Assembly (NCBI GenBank): GCA_964019165.1
Contig: OZ025282.1
Location: 12,978,229 to 13,042,228 of the forward strand
Origin: Mastigias papua
Lineage: Eukaryota > Cnidaria > Scyphozoa > Rhizostomeae > Mastigiidae
Reading direction: 5' to 3'
Length of the DNA: 64,000 nucleotides
The notes below the pieces were generated by a model, which worked only from the letters and a program-made list of their open reading frames with translations, ran no database searches and was not told where the DNA came from. Of the stretch, positions 34,775 through 46,681 are shown piece after piece. The position numbers and the translations under genes are program-made. Numbering within the stretch: position 1 is the first letter of the stretch; every line of letters starts with the position of its first letter.

Positions 34775-35110
34775 CAGGTTCATTGGGAAAGCAAGATCGT
34801 GCATACATTTAAGTGTTTTGGAATCAGTTTACATAATGACTCAAAACCCAGTCTTTTGAAAGCAAAAAGAGTTCATTCTCTCACTTGTACTCTTCAAGTA
34901 AACAATGATGAATAAGTACCAAGAGGCCAATCATACGGCTAGCTGGACACATTATTCATCATATCGCGCGTATCCACATTTGGCTATATATTTCCGTTCA
35001 CATTTCGGTCGCTATCCGACGTTTCATACTCTGACGAGTGTAGGACGAAAACTTGCTTTTGGTATGACTATAACAAGGTGCCGCTTTTTTGTGCTGTAGT
35101 AAAGCCCTGT
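34775..35110 (+). mobile_element. Penelope-like 3' fragment with 3' UTR
   Basis: The + strand encodes IGKARSCIHLSVLESVYI and QKEFILSLVLFK then a stop, matching the end of the GIY-YIG protein at 42813-43262. The UTR matches 42850-42600 inverted, including the hammerhead-like motif at 35025. Confidence 0.7.
35025..35066 (+). ncRNA. Hammerhead-like ribozyme motif in Penelope 3' UTR
   Basis: CATACT-CTGACGA-GTGTAGGAC-GAAA...TTTT-GGTATG. CATACT pairs with GGTATG (stem I, one wobble). CTGACGA and GAAA form the core. Stem III is A-T pairs closing a short loop. Stem II is weak (two pairs). The same arrangement recurs at 42649 and 55194. Penelope-like elements are known to carry hammerheads. Confidence 0.45.
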
Positions 35111-35125
35111 TTTTATTTGTGTGCC

Positions 35126-35193
35126 ATCTGCTGACCATCAAGTCATCATCTGCTGATCATCAAGTCATCAACTGCTGATCATCAAGTCAAATC
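35126..35193 (+). repeat. Three tandem copies of a ~21-bp unit
   Basis: CATCTGCTGACCATCAAGTCAT is repeated three times with single-base changes. Confidence 0.7.
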
Positions 35194-35579
35194 AATATTT
35201 TTTTCCGGGAGTGTTTAATAAGAGTGATCAACACAGTAAACGTAGATGGCGTCAAGTACAGAACATGGCAGAAATATTTTGGAAAAGATGGTATGATGAT
35301 ACCATCCACTTTTATATACAAGACAGAAATGGAATTGAAATGAATTGAAATCAATGGAGAATTGAAATCAATGGTGCTGTCATGGTGGAGTTAGGACGAA
35401 TTTGGAGTGAAGAGCACTCCATGTGTTAGATATTAATACACAACCACGGGGTAGGATTAGATGAACTTGCAAGCGTAATCAACGTGTTAGATAAAGAAGA
35501 TTTGTCAACAGAGTTTTGTGCTTTATATCGTTTGCTACTCGCTGGAAGTCGAGCAGCGCGCCTCCCACTATGTCCTCGG

Positions 35580-35714
35580 GTGAAATTGAAGGCCTAGTTT
35601 GTAGACTGTTGAAATCGATTGTGAAATCTATAGATGCTTCCAACTGTTGAGCATTTAGACAGGAAAATTACAGAGCTACATACAAACGTGACTGAAAATA
35701 TTGAAGAGCAGGAG
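35580..35714 (+). pseudogene. LINE ORF1, 5' part, split by Gypsy
   Basis: A short start (MSSGEIEGLVCRLLKSIV) is followed by a frame change, and then by VEHLDRKITELHTNVTENIE, a coiled-coil segment that runs straight to the Gypsy target site at 35710-35714. The continuation is at 40497. Together they form the coiled coil and RRM-like ORF1 protein of an APE-type LINE, which binds its RNA. Confidence 0.65.
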
Positions 35715-36033
35715 TGTAATATTATCTATATATGCTATTGCAAGTCAGCTATTTACTTTGCAAAAACAGCCAACGACTTGTCCAAGTACTCTCCATTAAA
35801 ACATTGCTCAGTGCAAGAATAACAAAGTTGTTTTTTCATAATGAAATGTACAACACAGGATAAGACCATTCACAACAAAAACAACTGCTCATTGTTACAA
35901 TATAATAGAATTAACCACATAATAACAAAAACTTTCACAATACATAACTGCTCACGATAACAAGACTGTGTACAATACACAAGACAATTAGAAACACAAT
36001 GGGAAGATTAACTATGAAGCAAATCTTGCAACA
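35715..36033 (-). repeat. Gypsy 3' LTR
   Basis: 319 bp, paired with 40173-40491 but diverged at several bases and one small indel. Confidence 0.88.
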
Positions 36034-36097
36034 TCTCGCCTGTAATAAAAAAGCAACAAATAATTTAAAGTCAAAATGTTTCTATGATTCAAAAATG

Positions 36098-37183
36098 TCA
36101 ATTTGTTTCTATTAGTCTCTGTGGCTTAGTGATTTTCCTTCTAGGTCTTTCATGAATGTTCTCATTATTTGCAGGCTTGATAAAGCAACGAGTTCTTTGT
36201 AGTTGGGCAACATTTTCCGCCTCAACTGTATACGATCGTGGCTGACTTGCTTTGGGTATTTCAGTAACAACTGCACGTGTCCACTTGTTGAATTCAGGAT
36301 TTGTCTGAACATATACATCTTGGCTTTGTTGTATTGGTGGTAATTCTCTGGCAGATCTGTCATAGTACTCTGCCTGAGTTGCTTTGTTTTCCAACATTTG
36401 TTCATATATATACTGTCCTCGTACACTTTGCATAGCATGTTTAGATGGTAAAAGTGCTCTATACTTCCTACCATTGAGTAGTTCTGCTGGCGCTGGAATG
36501 CTATTGGTCAATGGTGTTGTTCTGTATATAAGCATAGCCATGTATGGATCTTCTTTCACTGCGTTACACTTTTTCATTGTCTGTTTCACTGTTTGGACCA
36601 TTCTTTCCACTAGCCCATTACTCTTGGGATAACGTGGACTTGATGTTTTTTGAATAAAACCGTACTTTTCCGAGAAGTCTTGAAACTCTTTTGATGCAAA
36701 TTGAAGTCCATTGTCATACATAACAATCCTTGGTATTCCATACTCACTAAACACTTCTTTCATGGTGTTGATGGTTGCTGCAGCTGTGAGATTACTGGCT
36801 CTTCTGATGACAGGGAATCTGCTGTAGTAATAAACAATTTAGAGGTATTGGTAAGATTGGGACTCAGAAAAGTCTATTCCTAATTTCTCCCATGGACCTT
36901 GTGGAATATCATGTGACATCAGCGTTTCTTTTTGTTGTGATCTTGCGAAAGTCTGACAAACTTCACAAATTTGGGCTATCTCAATAATATCCTTATTAAT
37001 ACCAGGCCAAAACACCATGTCTCTGGCTCTATGTCGCATCTTTTCAATTCCAAAATGCCCTTTATGAACAAGCTGAAGCACTTTTCTGCGAAGATTCTTT
37101 GGAACAATGAGTTTGTAACCCTTGAACAAGAGTCCATTCTCTACACTCACTTCATCTCTGAAATTCCAGTAGTCCAAGATCAA
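36098..37183 (-). pseudogene. Gypsy integrase
   Basis: The first piece (37183-36839) has an H-H-C-C zinc site (VHKGHFGIEKMRHR...CEVCQTF) and the first catalytic Asp in LGIDFSES. The second piece (36763-36098) has YDNGLQFASKEF (second Asp) and NGLVERMVQTVK (Glu), then a basic C-terminus. A shift between 36839 and 36763 removes part of the core. Confidence 0.8.
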
Positions 37184-37210
37184 TGGATCACAATCCTTTC
37201 TTGAGTCTGG

Positions 37211-38547
37211 CTAACCATCTACAACTGTCTTCATTAGGTCAGATGATACATTATCTTCTGCAGTGGCTCTTTTGAAGTCTGCAATGCTTTTGGCATAAGC
37301 TGGAAATTCCGCAGTTAGCACATGGACTGGAATGAACTTAGAGTCTTCATCATAAGCTGAAGATGGAAGAGGCAAAACTCTGGATATAGCATCAGCTATG
37401 ATATTATCCTTTACTTTTAAGTACTGTATATCAATATCATATTGAGAGAGCCTGAGAAGTAGTTCCTGCAATCTGTCTGAACTGGCTGCTATGGACTTCT
37501 CCCATATGCTTACTAGCGGTAAATGGTCTGTCTGTACGATAACTGTGTAGCCATAGACGTAGTGATGAAGTCTTTCTCGAGCAAACACAACACTGAGTAG
37601 TTCTCTTTCAGTGTTCGAATAGTTCTTCTCAGTTTCAGGTATGCTCCTTGATGCATAGATGACTGGCTTTCCATCTTGAAGTAGAACTGCTTCCAGTCCT
37701 TTTTTGAGGCATCTGCTTCGATAACACTGCTTTTAGTTTTATCAATGTAAGCTAAGACTGGTGCCTTGGTTATCACCTTTTTGATAGCATCAAAAGCTTG
37801 TTGTTGTGAACTTTTCCAAGCAAATACTGTATGTTTCTTGTATAATTCTCGAAGAGGGGCTGTAATTTCAGATACTCTTGGGCTAAATCAGCTAAGATAG
37901 TTCACTAAGCCAAGATAGCTTTGTAGATCCTGCAAATTTTGTCACGGTTTCATCTCTAAGATAGCCTCTACCTTCTTAGGATCTGCTTTGTAGCCTTCAG
38001 GTGTAAGATTCCCTCCAAAGAAACTGCAATCTCGTGACCTGAACACAAACTCCTTTGAGTTGAAAATAAGATGATTGGCTCTTGCTGTCTCCATTAAAGT
38101 GATAACTGTCATATCGCGTTGAATTGCAATTTTCCCATGACATAGGACGTCATCTGCAATACCTGTTACAATTGATATATCCTTCAAGACTCTGTCGAGC
38201 CTTTCTTGAATAACGTCTCCAGAGATTTGTAAACCAAATGGAAGACGGAGCCATTTGTATTTTCCCCAAGGAGTGTTGAATGTTGTAAGAATGCTGCTTT
38301 CATAATCTAACAGCACATGCCAACATCCTGAGGTTGCAACTAATAGTGTAAAGCAAGATAAGTCAGCTAAATCTGGTAGGATGTCATCTTTGGCTCTGCT
38401 GTACCACTGGTTTTGATGAATAGCTTTGTTCAGGTCCTTTGGATCCAAGTACAAACGAAGAGTCCCGTCTGATTTCTTCACCAGAACAACTGAATTTATC
38501 CATTCTGTATGCTCTTTGACATCTGCATTGACATCAAGCTCCAACAA
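37211..38547 (-). pseudogene. Gypsy reverse transcriptase and RNase H
   Basis: RT (38547-37942) shows EWINSVVLVKKSDGTLRLYL, PFGLQISGDVIQERLD and an IADD box in place of YVDD/YIDD. The first catalytic Asp position reads LLVATSG, so Asp is replaced by Val. RNase H (37776-37211) shows VIEADASKKDW and YGYTVIVQTDHLPLV, with a frame change between its halves. The changed Asp makes polymerisation unlikely even apart from the shifts. Confidence 0.8.
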
Positions 38548-38923
38548 CCGCTTTAACTATCCCTGGTATGCAGGTTTTCAACTGACTGCCACTTGTCTTG
38601 GAGGGTGCTGAACTGGCTTGCAATCGTTCTTCAATTGAATATGGTATGGACCTGCAGGTAATGTACCAATGCCTTCAAACACATCTTTGTATTCATTCAA
38701 CAGGTATTCTTTTGTAGTTGGAAGCTGATGTGTTTTGTCATTAATGGTAATGCTGTTGTTGTTTGCTTGACTACAGGAGCCATTGCTACTGCAGGAAATG
38801 AACTGGTCTTTTTTATAGATGCTAATGCAGTTGGAATAACTGGCTTTACTAATTTTGGAAACTGAACATAGTTCATATTCAGAGCTTGTTGGCGCCTAAG
38901 TATACCAGAACCATTACTCTCAG

Positions 38924-39355
38924 CTACCTCACATTTGCTTTATAAATACGTTCACCTTGATGCAAATATACAATGCAGGAACCAAAGTTCTTTACTGGAG
39001 CATTGTTGTAACCTCTCAAGTTAACTGTAGGAGGATCAAGTTTCAAGCTGTTTTCAAATATTTCCTTATCTTTATTTAGGGGAAAAACATTGCAATCTGC
39101 CCCTGTATCGACCTCACAATCTATACAATATATGTGAGATGTCAGTTCTTTGCTTAACCAAAGTGGTCTGATGTGCGGTTTTGATACTGGTTGATTTAGG
39201 CTTTTAATAGTTGCAGTGCTCAAGGAGTGAATATCTCCATGGAAGAACATTGGTGTGTAATAATCTGAAGTACAATCTTGAAATGAAACTGTTTCTTTAG
39301 CTGGTTCAGTCTCTAGTTCTTTGACAGTAGTTGTTTTTGATTTGGATCGACACAC
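38924..39355 (-). pseudogene. Gypsy aspartic protease region
   Basis: CEVDTGADCNVFPL is the retropepsin active site. Just upstream (39450-39345) the frame encodes two zinc-knuckle-like motifs, the second CFNCWKKGHFSKVC. A break separates this from Gag. Confidence 0.75.
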
Positions 39356-39451
39356 CTTTGAGAAATGTCCTTTCTTCCAACAATTGAAGCAGTCTGCATC
39401 TTTAGCTGGACACTGACTTCTTGGGTGTGAAGGAACTGCACCACAGTTGTA

Positions 39452-40119
39452 TCATAATTTCCTTGTCGACTGGCACTGGTCATCATAATCATTATTTCGA
39501 GATCGTTGGCTCTTTGACTTCATGGAGCCGTCTTTCTGGTGCTGTTGCCACCCTGGTTTTTCCTTTTTTCTGATATGAAGTCTGTGAACGTCAACTGGAA
39601 TCTGTGTCGTGCTGAATACTGGTCTCATATAGCTGATTTGGTTATCTGTAGCATCTACATTCCGTGCAATTTCAATGGCTTGGTCTAGAGACAATGCTGA
39701 GCCTTGTTCTATGCACTTGTAATATGCTTCACGAGAACGGAGACCTATGACGATAGCATCTCACACAGAAGGGTTGCCTTGTCAATATACTCTGCAGGGG
39801 AAAGGCTTTCTTGTTCCAACCGTCGGAAAGCTGCTGCTGCTGCCAGGGCATTTGACTTTGGCTTTGTCCAATCCAAAAGGCGATTCAAGAGCACGGTCGG
39901 GTCTTGCTTTTGCTCGTCTGTGAGGTGAAGTGACTTTATGTGCGTTCTTCCTTGTTTTCCCGCCCAAATTAACACATAATTGGCTTTGACTGCTCTAGAC
40001 CTGGAGGCAAGAGGGCCATTTAGCAGCAGATTGTATTCGTCAACCCAGTCCTGGCATCTCTCATAACAATCTTGACTAGGCGAAAAGTCTGCCTCTGGAC
40101 CTTTGATAAACTCAGCCAT
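39452..40119 (-). pseudogene. Gypsy Gag, broken
   Basis: It begins MAEFIKGPEADFSPSQDC, 53 bp inside the 5' LTR. LTDEQKQDPTVLLNRLLDW and AAFRRLEQESLSPAEYIDKA are typical of Gypsy Gag capsid proteins. It breaks near 39745 and resumes at 39694-39452 (MSLDQAIEIARNVDATDNQI) before the zinc knuckles. Confidence 0.75.
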
Positions 40120-40147
40120 CTAGGGAAATGCACTCGATCAAGTGTAT

Positions 40148-40172
40148 GCTAAGTTCGAACCACCTGACACCA
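40148..40172 (-). promoter_or_regulatory. Gypsy primer-binding site, tRNA-Leu type
   Basis: Directly after the 5' LTR the minus strand reads TGGTGTCAGGTGGTTCGAAC. Its complement ends ACCTGACACCA and contains a T-loop-like GTTCGAA, resembling the 3' end of a tRNA-Leu. The tRNA identity is inferred from memory. Confidence 0.55.
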
Positions 40173-40491
40173 TGTAATATTATCTGTATATGCTATTGCA
40201 AGTCAGCTTATTTACTTTGCAAAAACAACCATCGACTTATCACAGTACTCTCCATTAAAAGATTGCTCAATGCAAGAAAAACAAAGTTGTTTTTTCATAA
40301 TGAAATATACAACACAAGATAAGACCATTGACAACAAAACACCTGCTCATTGTGACAATACAATAGAATTAACCACATAATAACAAAAACTTTCACAATA
40401 CATAACTGCTCACGATAACAAGACTGTTTACAATACACAAGACAATTAGACACACAATGGGAAGATTAACTATGAAGCAAATCTTGCAACA
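40173..40491 (-). repeat. Gypsy 5' LTR
   Basis: 319 bp, followed by the AGGAG target copy. See the element entry for divergence from the partner. Confidence 0.88.
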
Positions 40492-40496
40492 AGGAG

Positions 40497-41069
40497 CACA
40501 GATTAGGAAAGCTGGAGCTAAAACTTGAGGTTCTGGAGGGGAAAGTTGGGTTGCTTGAAAACTCCCCCGTGTTGTAGAATCGCCACGTGGATGATCTAGA
40601 ACAATATGGGAGAAGACCCTGTCAAGGATTCTACGGTTTTCCTGTTGTCGAGGAAGAAACTGCAAGTGATGTATTAGGCAAAGTTAAAGATGTAATTGCC
40701 AAAATGGGATTGGAAATTCCAGATTCAGGATTTGACAGAGCTCATAGAATAGGCCGGATTTATGAAGACAAAATTAAAGGAAAGCGTCAAGCTGTCATTG
40801 TACGAATGAAAAGCTAGGTCGAACGTACGAAAATTTATAGAGCAAGAGAAACGAAAGGGATGGAAGTAAGTATACGATTGGATTTAACTAAACGAAGATT
40901 AACACTACTTGATGAAGCAACCACATTTATAAAGCAAAACGGTGACAAAGGAAGGTTTGCATTTGCTGATATTAATTGCAGACTTGGCATCATGAACACG
41001 GACGGTAAAGTGCATTATTGTAGCATCTTTAATGAGTGCAAAATCATAATGAATAAGTTAAATGAGTAA
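40497..41069 (+). pseudogene. LINE ORF1, 3' part (RRM-like and C-terminal domains)
   Basis: It continues the coiled coil of 35580-35714 (HRLGKLELKLEVLEGKVGLL), then after a TAG reads VDDLEQYGRRPC and FDRAHRIGRIYEDKIKGKRQ, the signature of L1/CR1-type ORF1 RRM domains. The C-terminal domain is VSIRLDLTKRRLTLLDEA to a stop at 41069. Besides the Gypsy insertion it has a TAG near 40576 and a stop plus shift near 40815. Confidence 0.75.
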
Positions 41070-41271
41070 TTAGAACCTACTTCGTTGGGTCTTATTGAAT
41101 TATCCACGAACCTCGCTGCATGGGACAGTATTTTTTGTTTACGTGTTTAATTTGCTGTTTCTTGCGTTTTAATTATTTTGTATTTGTTGTTTTTCTAAGT
41201 CACTTTATCTTGAAGGCCAGTGATATTTTAGAGAACTGCTTTCACCAAGTAGGTTTACCTGATTCAATAGC

Positions 41272-42354
41272 ATGCCTATAGGGTTACTGCCATGTCGTGC
41301 AGAATTAAGGCTTTTTAGTACTGATTCCTTTGTGGTCTACTACAGGTCTGATTCATTTGTCAAACTATTCCCCTCAATATATAATATCATAGCTAATCTA
41401 TCCTTGCAAGTCCTCGTGCTACCAACGTGTTTATTACAAGCACGAAATAAAACAGAGGTAGGCATATTTTTGCTAGAATCTTATTGCAATAACTTCGCTA
41501 CTGTTTATAGATTAGCATTGCTAAGGAGCGGAAATGTACACCCATATCCACGATCTAACTCATCCTTTCGTTTGTGCCACTGGAACTTGAATTGCATTCT
41601 GTCCACCAACTGTATCAAACTATCATTGATTGCAGCATACAATTCTATTAGTAATTTTGATTTAATTGCCTTGTCTGAAACATATTTAAATAGTTCTATC
41701 AGTACGGCAGATATATCCATCAAGGGATTTGGTCCCCGTGTTTTTAGAAGTGATCACCCAAGTAACGCAAAGCGCGGAGGTGTGTATATATTACCAAGAG
41801 AACATGGCCATTAAACAAAGAATTGATCTGCAACTATTGAGCGAATGCATTGTCACAGAGATAACATGGAATAGGAAAAAACTCTATTTCTTTGTCTTGT
41901 ATCGCTCACATAGTCAAACTGTGCATCAATTTCATAATGTCTTAGCTGGTGTTGAAGCACTTACTTCTATAATAAAAGCGGTGAAACCACGTTGCTTGGT
42001 TATTTCAGGTGACTTCAATTGTAGATATAGCAAATGGTGGACTGACGAAAATAAAAATTCCGAGGGTATAGAACGTAATGACTTACTAACAGTTTGAATT
42101 TGAGCCAATTACTTAGTCAACCAACCCTTGTTTGCCAAAATGCTCAGAGCTGTATAGGCCTGATCATTACAGATCAACGAAACTTAATCGTGGAATCGGG
42201 ACTTCATTCATCTCTATATCACAACTGCCCACATGAGATTACCTATGCGATTAAACATTTGGAGATCCCATCCACGTCCCCTTATAAGCACCGCGTTTGG
42301 ACGCTATACACATATGATTCTAAACCTAACTTTCTATTCAACTGCACTCTTTAG
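41272..42354 (+). pseudogene. LINE ORF2 endonuclease remnant
   Basis: APE-type endonuclease in three consecutive frames: FRLCHWNLNCI (first metal site region) and DLIALSETYLNSSI to 41814; CLVISGDFNCRYSKWW to 42097; then GLIITDQRNLIVESGLHSSL to 42354. No RT follows, so it is 3' truncated. It probably belongs to the same LINE as the ORF1 at 35.6-41.1 kb. Confidence 0.75.
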
Positions 42355-42648
42355 TGGCCACTGGCTCGACGAGGTGACTTGACGTCCCTGCCATTAAGCC
42401 TGAGCGCATCTTTCTGACAAATGCAATACAACTCTATTTAAACTTTACTATAACATATTGTGCTAATGACAGATGAATGTTTCTGTTCGCTTTACATTCG
42501 ATACCTACACAGGACTAAATTTACTTCTACAAACAACCAGCACTGTACGAATGCTACCTTAGTGTGATACACTTAACAATATACGTGAAAAGTCTGTTGG
42601 TACTACAGAACTTCACTATAGCACGAAAAAGCGGAAACATTCTTTTAG

Positions 42649-42689
42649 CATACTGAAAGCTTTTTTCGTCTGACACTCGTCAGAGTATG
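42649..42689 (-). ncRNA. Hammerhead-like ribozyme motif in Penelope 3' UTR
   Basis: Minus strand: CATACT-CTGACGA-GTGTCAGAC-GAAAAAAGCTTTC-AGTATG. Stem I is six perfect pairs. Stem III is AAA/TTT. The predicted cleavage follows the C before AGTATG (between 42655 and 42654). Stem II has only two pairs. This is the best of the three copies. Confidence 0.5.
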
Positions 42690-42812
42690 AAACGTCGGAT
42701 AACGACCGAAAGGTGAACCGAAATATATAGTCAGATGCGGGTGCACATGATATGATGAATAATGCGTCTATTTGGCCATATGATTGGCCAATTAGCACCT
42801 ATTCACCAATGT

Positions 42813-44250
42813 TTACTTGAAGAGTCCAAGTGAAAAAACGAACTCTTTTTGTTTACACAAGACTGGGTTTTGAGTCTTAGTGTAAACTGATTCCAAAACA
42901 CCTAAATGAAAGGACGATCTTGCTTGCCCAATGATCCAAAAATTATCGTCTGTATATGTTTTGGCGCATTCTGGAGTTGTAATAAGATGTTGTCCTATGG
43001 CCGACTCACTGTTCATTTTAGGATTAGAGTTTTTACACATACGAGGTGGCTGTTCTCTTGTTGTAGTGTTTTTCATCCTGATGCTCGTGGGTACATATTG
43101 TTTTATTCTATCTGTTAGCCTCTGCGTAGTGCGCCCTACGTACCGAGCTTCACATCGGCACGAAAATTCGTACACTATACAACTATTTTGAGTCGTAGGA
43201 ACGCTATCTTTGTTAGCAGATGGTAGCATGACCCTAGTATTATAAACCGCACGGGGCTTCACAGCAAAGAAGCAGGATGTAATGGCTTTATTAATTTGGT
43301 TTTAAAATTTTAAAGAAACATTTCCAATCCAGGGCAATTTCAGGTAAACCGGGCACTTTTCAGGACCAAAACGTTTATCTGATGAAATGATGGCTAGTTT
43401 TTCCTTAATGCAAGAAACACGGACATCTCCTGGATATCCATTGTCAATTAAAAATGGTTTTATTGTGTCCAGCTCAGAATCTAACTTAGTTTTAGAGCAA
43501 ATCATAAGTGCCCTATGAACTAAAGTTTTGATTAGGTTGATTTTCCTAGCTTTTGGGCTGAAGGAGTTCCAACGGATGTATTGACCAGTAAACGTTGGCT
43601 TCCTGTAAATGCTGGTGAGAAATCCAGTGCCCCATTTCTCCACCGAAACAACTAGAAAATTCAAGGTGTTGTTTTGCTCCTTCTCTGCCGTAAATTTTAG
43701 GGCTGGATGTAGCTGGTTGAGGTTTACATGAAAACGATCACATTCCAGCTCCGAACCGATAATGACAAAAGTATCATCAACATAACGAAAGTAGACACCT
43801 GGTTTTACGGTGTTATTGAAAAGTCTACTTTCATGAAAGCCCACGAAAATATTTGCTAAAGCTGGCCCCAAAGGACTACCCATTGCCATTCCATCTAATT
43901 GCTTATACATCTGGTTGTTAAAACTAAATCCCACTCCTCGGGTAGCAATTAGCATCAATTCTTTGAAGGCGTCCTCAAGGGATGAAGGGCAATCAAGGTG
44001 ACCTCGATACAAAGCATCAGCACAAATCCATATGATTTCATCTAATGGCAAGTTGGTGAATAGACTGCTAATGTCAAAAGAGCACAGATATATTTTGGTA
44101 GGTTCAACGTTGTAGTTTTAAATAAAGCTGGCAAATGTAAACGAATCTTTTACGCAATTCGAGAAGTAGAGTTTTAGGACCTTAGCAAGAACTTCTGATA
44201 ACCATTTAGCAAGTTCATGTTCAGAGGAGCCAATCATTTCGGCCCATTTT
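42813..44250 (-). pseudogene. Penelope RT and GIY-YIG endonuclease
   Basis: The RT has CSFDISSLFTNLPLDEIIW, QLDGMAMGSPLGPALANIF and the catalytic YFRYVDDTF (open 44051-43302). After one TAA at 43302-43304 the same frame continues through a linker into the GIY-YIG endonuclease (CIVYEFSCRCEARYVGRT at about 43180-43120), ending with a stop at 42813. A further in-frame stop lies upstream near 44120. Only these nonsense codons disrupt it, so the insertion is moderately young. In Penelope elements the RT and nuclease together perform target-primed retrotransposition. Confidence 0.82.
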
Positions 44251-45059
44251 ATCTAGATCGCGAACAGTTTCAGGTGAGTGATATGTTGCAGTGCCATTGG
44301 TCATGTAATTTTGGTTTTTAATGCATCTTTAACGTATTTCCTACAACATTTAGAATCTCTAAGATCAACTCACCTGAAACTGCTAAGTCTGAAACATTTT
44401 CATCTTGGAACGCCGGAATATGACGCTTCTGCATTCAAAAAGTCTTCATTCTGCTCTAATTTGCTATGCCTACTTTGAACATTTATTGCCCATACTTTTG
44501 ATATCATTGCTTCAAAATCTTGTGAATTTGTCCAGAGAAACAACAGTTTAGCTGCACAGTTTATTTCACTTCGAAACTTGAAAAATTGACAAATCCTATA
44601 ACGTATAAATAAAGATTGAAGAAGCCTTTACAGCGTGACGCTTTTGTTATGTAACTATTCAAGACTAAGCCCTCGACCGCTGTTAGCAGCCATTTTGTTC
44701 TACAGTAGATTTTCAAATACTTTTCGAACGTAAGTGTACTTCTTCAAGCCACTTGATACCCGGCTTAGTTGTCCGACGATAATTTCAAATCGAACGTATG
44801 GCGTAAATCACCAAAATTTTTATATACCTAAATTAACGTTATTACAATTTACTATTGTAATTTAATTATTGGACTTTATGGGAAGTTTCAAAAAAGTAGA
44901 GTTTTCTTTGGCAAGCTATAATACAATCAAACACTGAGTTACTACTAGCAACCTAGGGTGATTAAAGGTTTTATGTTGGTTAGGGGTTGATCTGAAGGAA
45001 GAGCAACAATAGATAAAATTAGAAGGAAAAGAAAGAGAAAAGAATATGAAAATGTCAAG

Positions 45060-46107
45060 ATTTCACAGGCAAGCACTTCAGACTGAAAATCTCTTCTCGA
45101 ATCATGAGCTGTGCTATTTATGACTGTTTTGTGAACCTCGGACAGCCATGGAGACCTTGAAATTTTCTCAGTAAAGTCAGTTGTACCCTTTCTTATGAGG
45201 CCAAGTGCATAAACAACTACTGGAATTATTATTGTTGTTATATGCCAATTTTCTCAATTTCGATCTCCAGATCTATGCATTAGGTCAAATTTTCAATTAC
45301 TTTTCTACAACATTGTTGTCTGAAGGTACACTCTTATTAATCGAGATAAAAATGTTGTGACTTTGTCCTTAGCTATAACATCAGGGCGATTTGCGTGGGT
45401 AGTTCTGTCAGTATGAACAGAAAATTCCATAATATCGAGATATCTTAATTTTCTGCTGCTGGTTCAGGATGATATGAATTCTAGCCAGGGGTTGTACTAA
45501 TCAAGTAGTATATATATATTCTCCAATGAAGATCCTGGCCAACTCTGTTATGACGGCTTTTATTTTCATTTGGTGGTAGTACTGAGCAACCAGGTCGTCA
45601 ACTGTTTCGAACTACTCGTCGCAAAATCTGCACTTTGGATAAGCTCCGTTATGTAAGATATTTGCTTGAAAATTTCGAGTTCACAAACGTTGATTCTGGG
45701 CGACAGGAATAAACCCTCTAATCTCCCCTTTTATTCCTGAGCTTCTCGGTCACTGATGGGTTGTCACTTCATTAACATCAACGCTTTTGCATCAAATAGC
45801 AAACTGTCCATGAAGGGATTTCTCTTGCCATCGTTCTTCAATCATTTTCAATCATTTTCAATCATTTTTTTTGCTATTTGTTCGGTTTTCTGTCAATAGT
45901 AGTAGGAATGCGTTCTTCATCAATTGGCATTTCAATCCCTTGTTCTCTTGAAAATCGTTCAGAATCCTGTATAATTGAATGTAATTTCCAGTTCTTCTCT
46001 TGTGAGGTGACAAGTATTAGCATCCAGTCTTGTGTGTTCCTTAAATACTTGGATAGGCCAACCGTTGAATTTTTGTTTGATAGTTCCCCATCATTGTCAT
46101 TATACAT
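45060..46107 (-). pseudogene. RLE-type LINE fragment (zinc and restriction-like endonuclease)
   Basis: The frame around 45650 reads NGAYPKCRFCDE then FETVDDLV, the CCHC region after the RT of R2/NeSL-type LINEs. Around 45430 it reads ILWNF, the entry to the restriction-like endonuclease, and around 45290 LEIEIEKIG. Many stops break it. The open stretch 46107-45874 upstream is less clear. It is separate from the endonuclease at 46231-46640, because a second copy of the same domain is present. Confidence 0.5.
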
Positions 46108-46230
46108 ATTTGTCTCAGACTAAATGTCAACGGTAATATGTTCTCGGGGTTCGGTATTAACAATATTTCTCAAATTTCGAGAACCTGTCTCAGAATCCTG
46201 GCTGAATGTAAGATGACAGTTTTCTGCAAA

Positions 46231-46640
46231 CTAAGTAACCCGTGTTTCTAAGTCGATATCTTCTAATATCTTCTTTCGTTTCTTTGGTGTTATGCCAAGT
46301 GGTCCTGTGATTATTGGGATGACGGTAACCTTCATGCCCAACAGCTTTTTTATCTCACGTTCAAGGTCGTTAAAATTGTCTATCTTCTCTACTTCTCTGG
46401 CGCGTACCCTCGTATCATCAGGGATGGCAAAGCCTATGATTTTCGCACATTTTGTTTCCTGTTCTATAGCAATCATGTCAGGACGTCTAGCTTCAATCAC
46501 ATGGTCAGTTTGGATGTTAACGTCCCACAATATCTTGTATCTTTCATTTTCTTTTACTCCTTATGGATAAAGTTCGTACCACTTTGGCGCTACTTCGATC
46601 TCATTTTCTCAGGACGCTTCCCAATAAATGCGTGTTCCAT
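46231..46640 (-). pseudogene. RLE-type LINE endonuclease, 3' half of a split copy
   Basis: The open frame 46530-46231 reads WDVNIQTDHVIEARRPDMIA and ends with IIGFAIPDDTRV and LGMKVTVIPIITGPLG. The RPD-x-D arrangement is the restriction-like endonuclease of R2/NeSL/Hero-type LINEs, which nicks the target for reverse transcription. The preceding part of the same copy (zinc region) lies beyond the pogo-like insertion at 49700-49796. Confidence 0.75.
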
Positions 46641-46681
46641 TCCAGCCATGTCGATTTTTGTCATCTATTTGGATCAACTTA

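Larger units (their letters stand above)
35715..40491 (-). mobile_element. Ty3/Gypsy LTR retrotransposon, decayed, 5-bp duplication AGGAG
   Basis: Two 319-bp LTRs (35715-36033 and 40173-40491), TGTAATATT...TTGCAACA, differ at several positions. AGGAG flanks both sides (35710-35714 and 40492-40496). Minus-strand order is Gag, zinc knuckle, protease, RT, RNase H, integrase, the Gypsy order. Frames are broken in several places and the RT active site is altered, so it is inactive and clearly older than the BEL element. Confidence 0.9.
42600..44480 (-). mobile_element. Penelope-like element, RT plus GIY-YIG, lightly decayed
   Basis: The minus strand carries the RT, a linker, the GIY-YIG endonuclease and a 3' UTR with a hammerhead-like motif. 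No env or LTR is seen. The 5' end is indistinct. It lies just downstream of the truncated LINE endonuclease. Confidence 0.8.

Noticed and set aside
35000..35200. CRISPR-like array from the three 21-bp repeats
   Set aside because: The units are directly adjacent with no spacers, and the context is eukaryotic.
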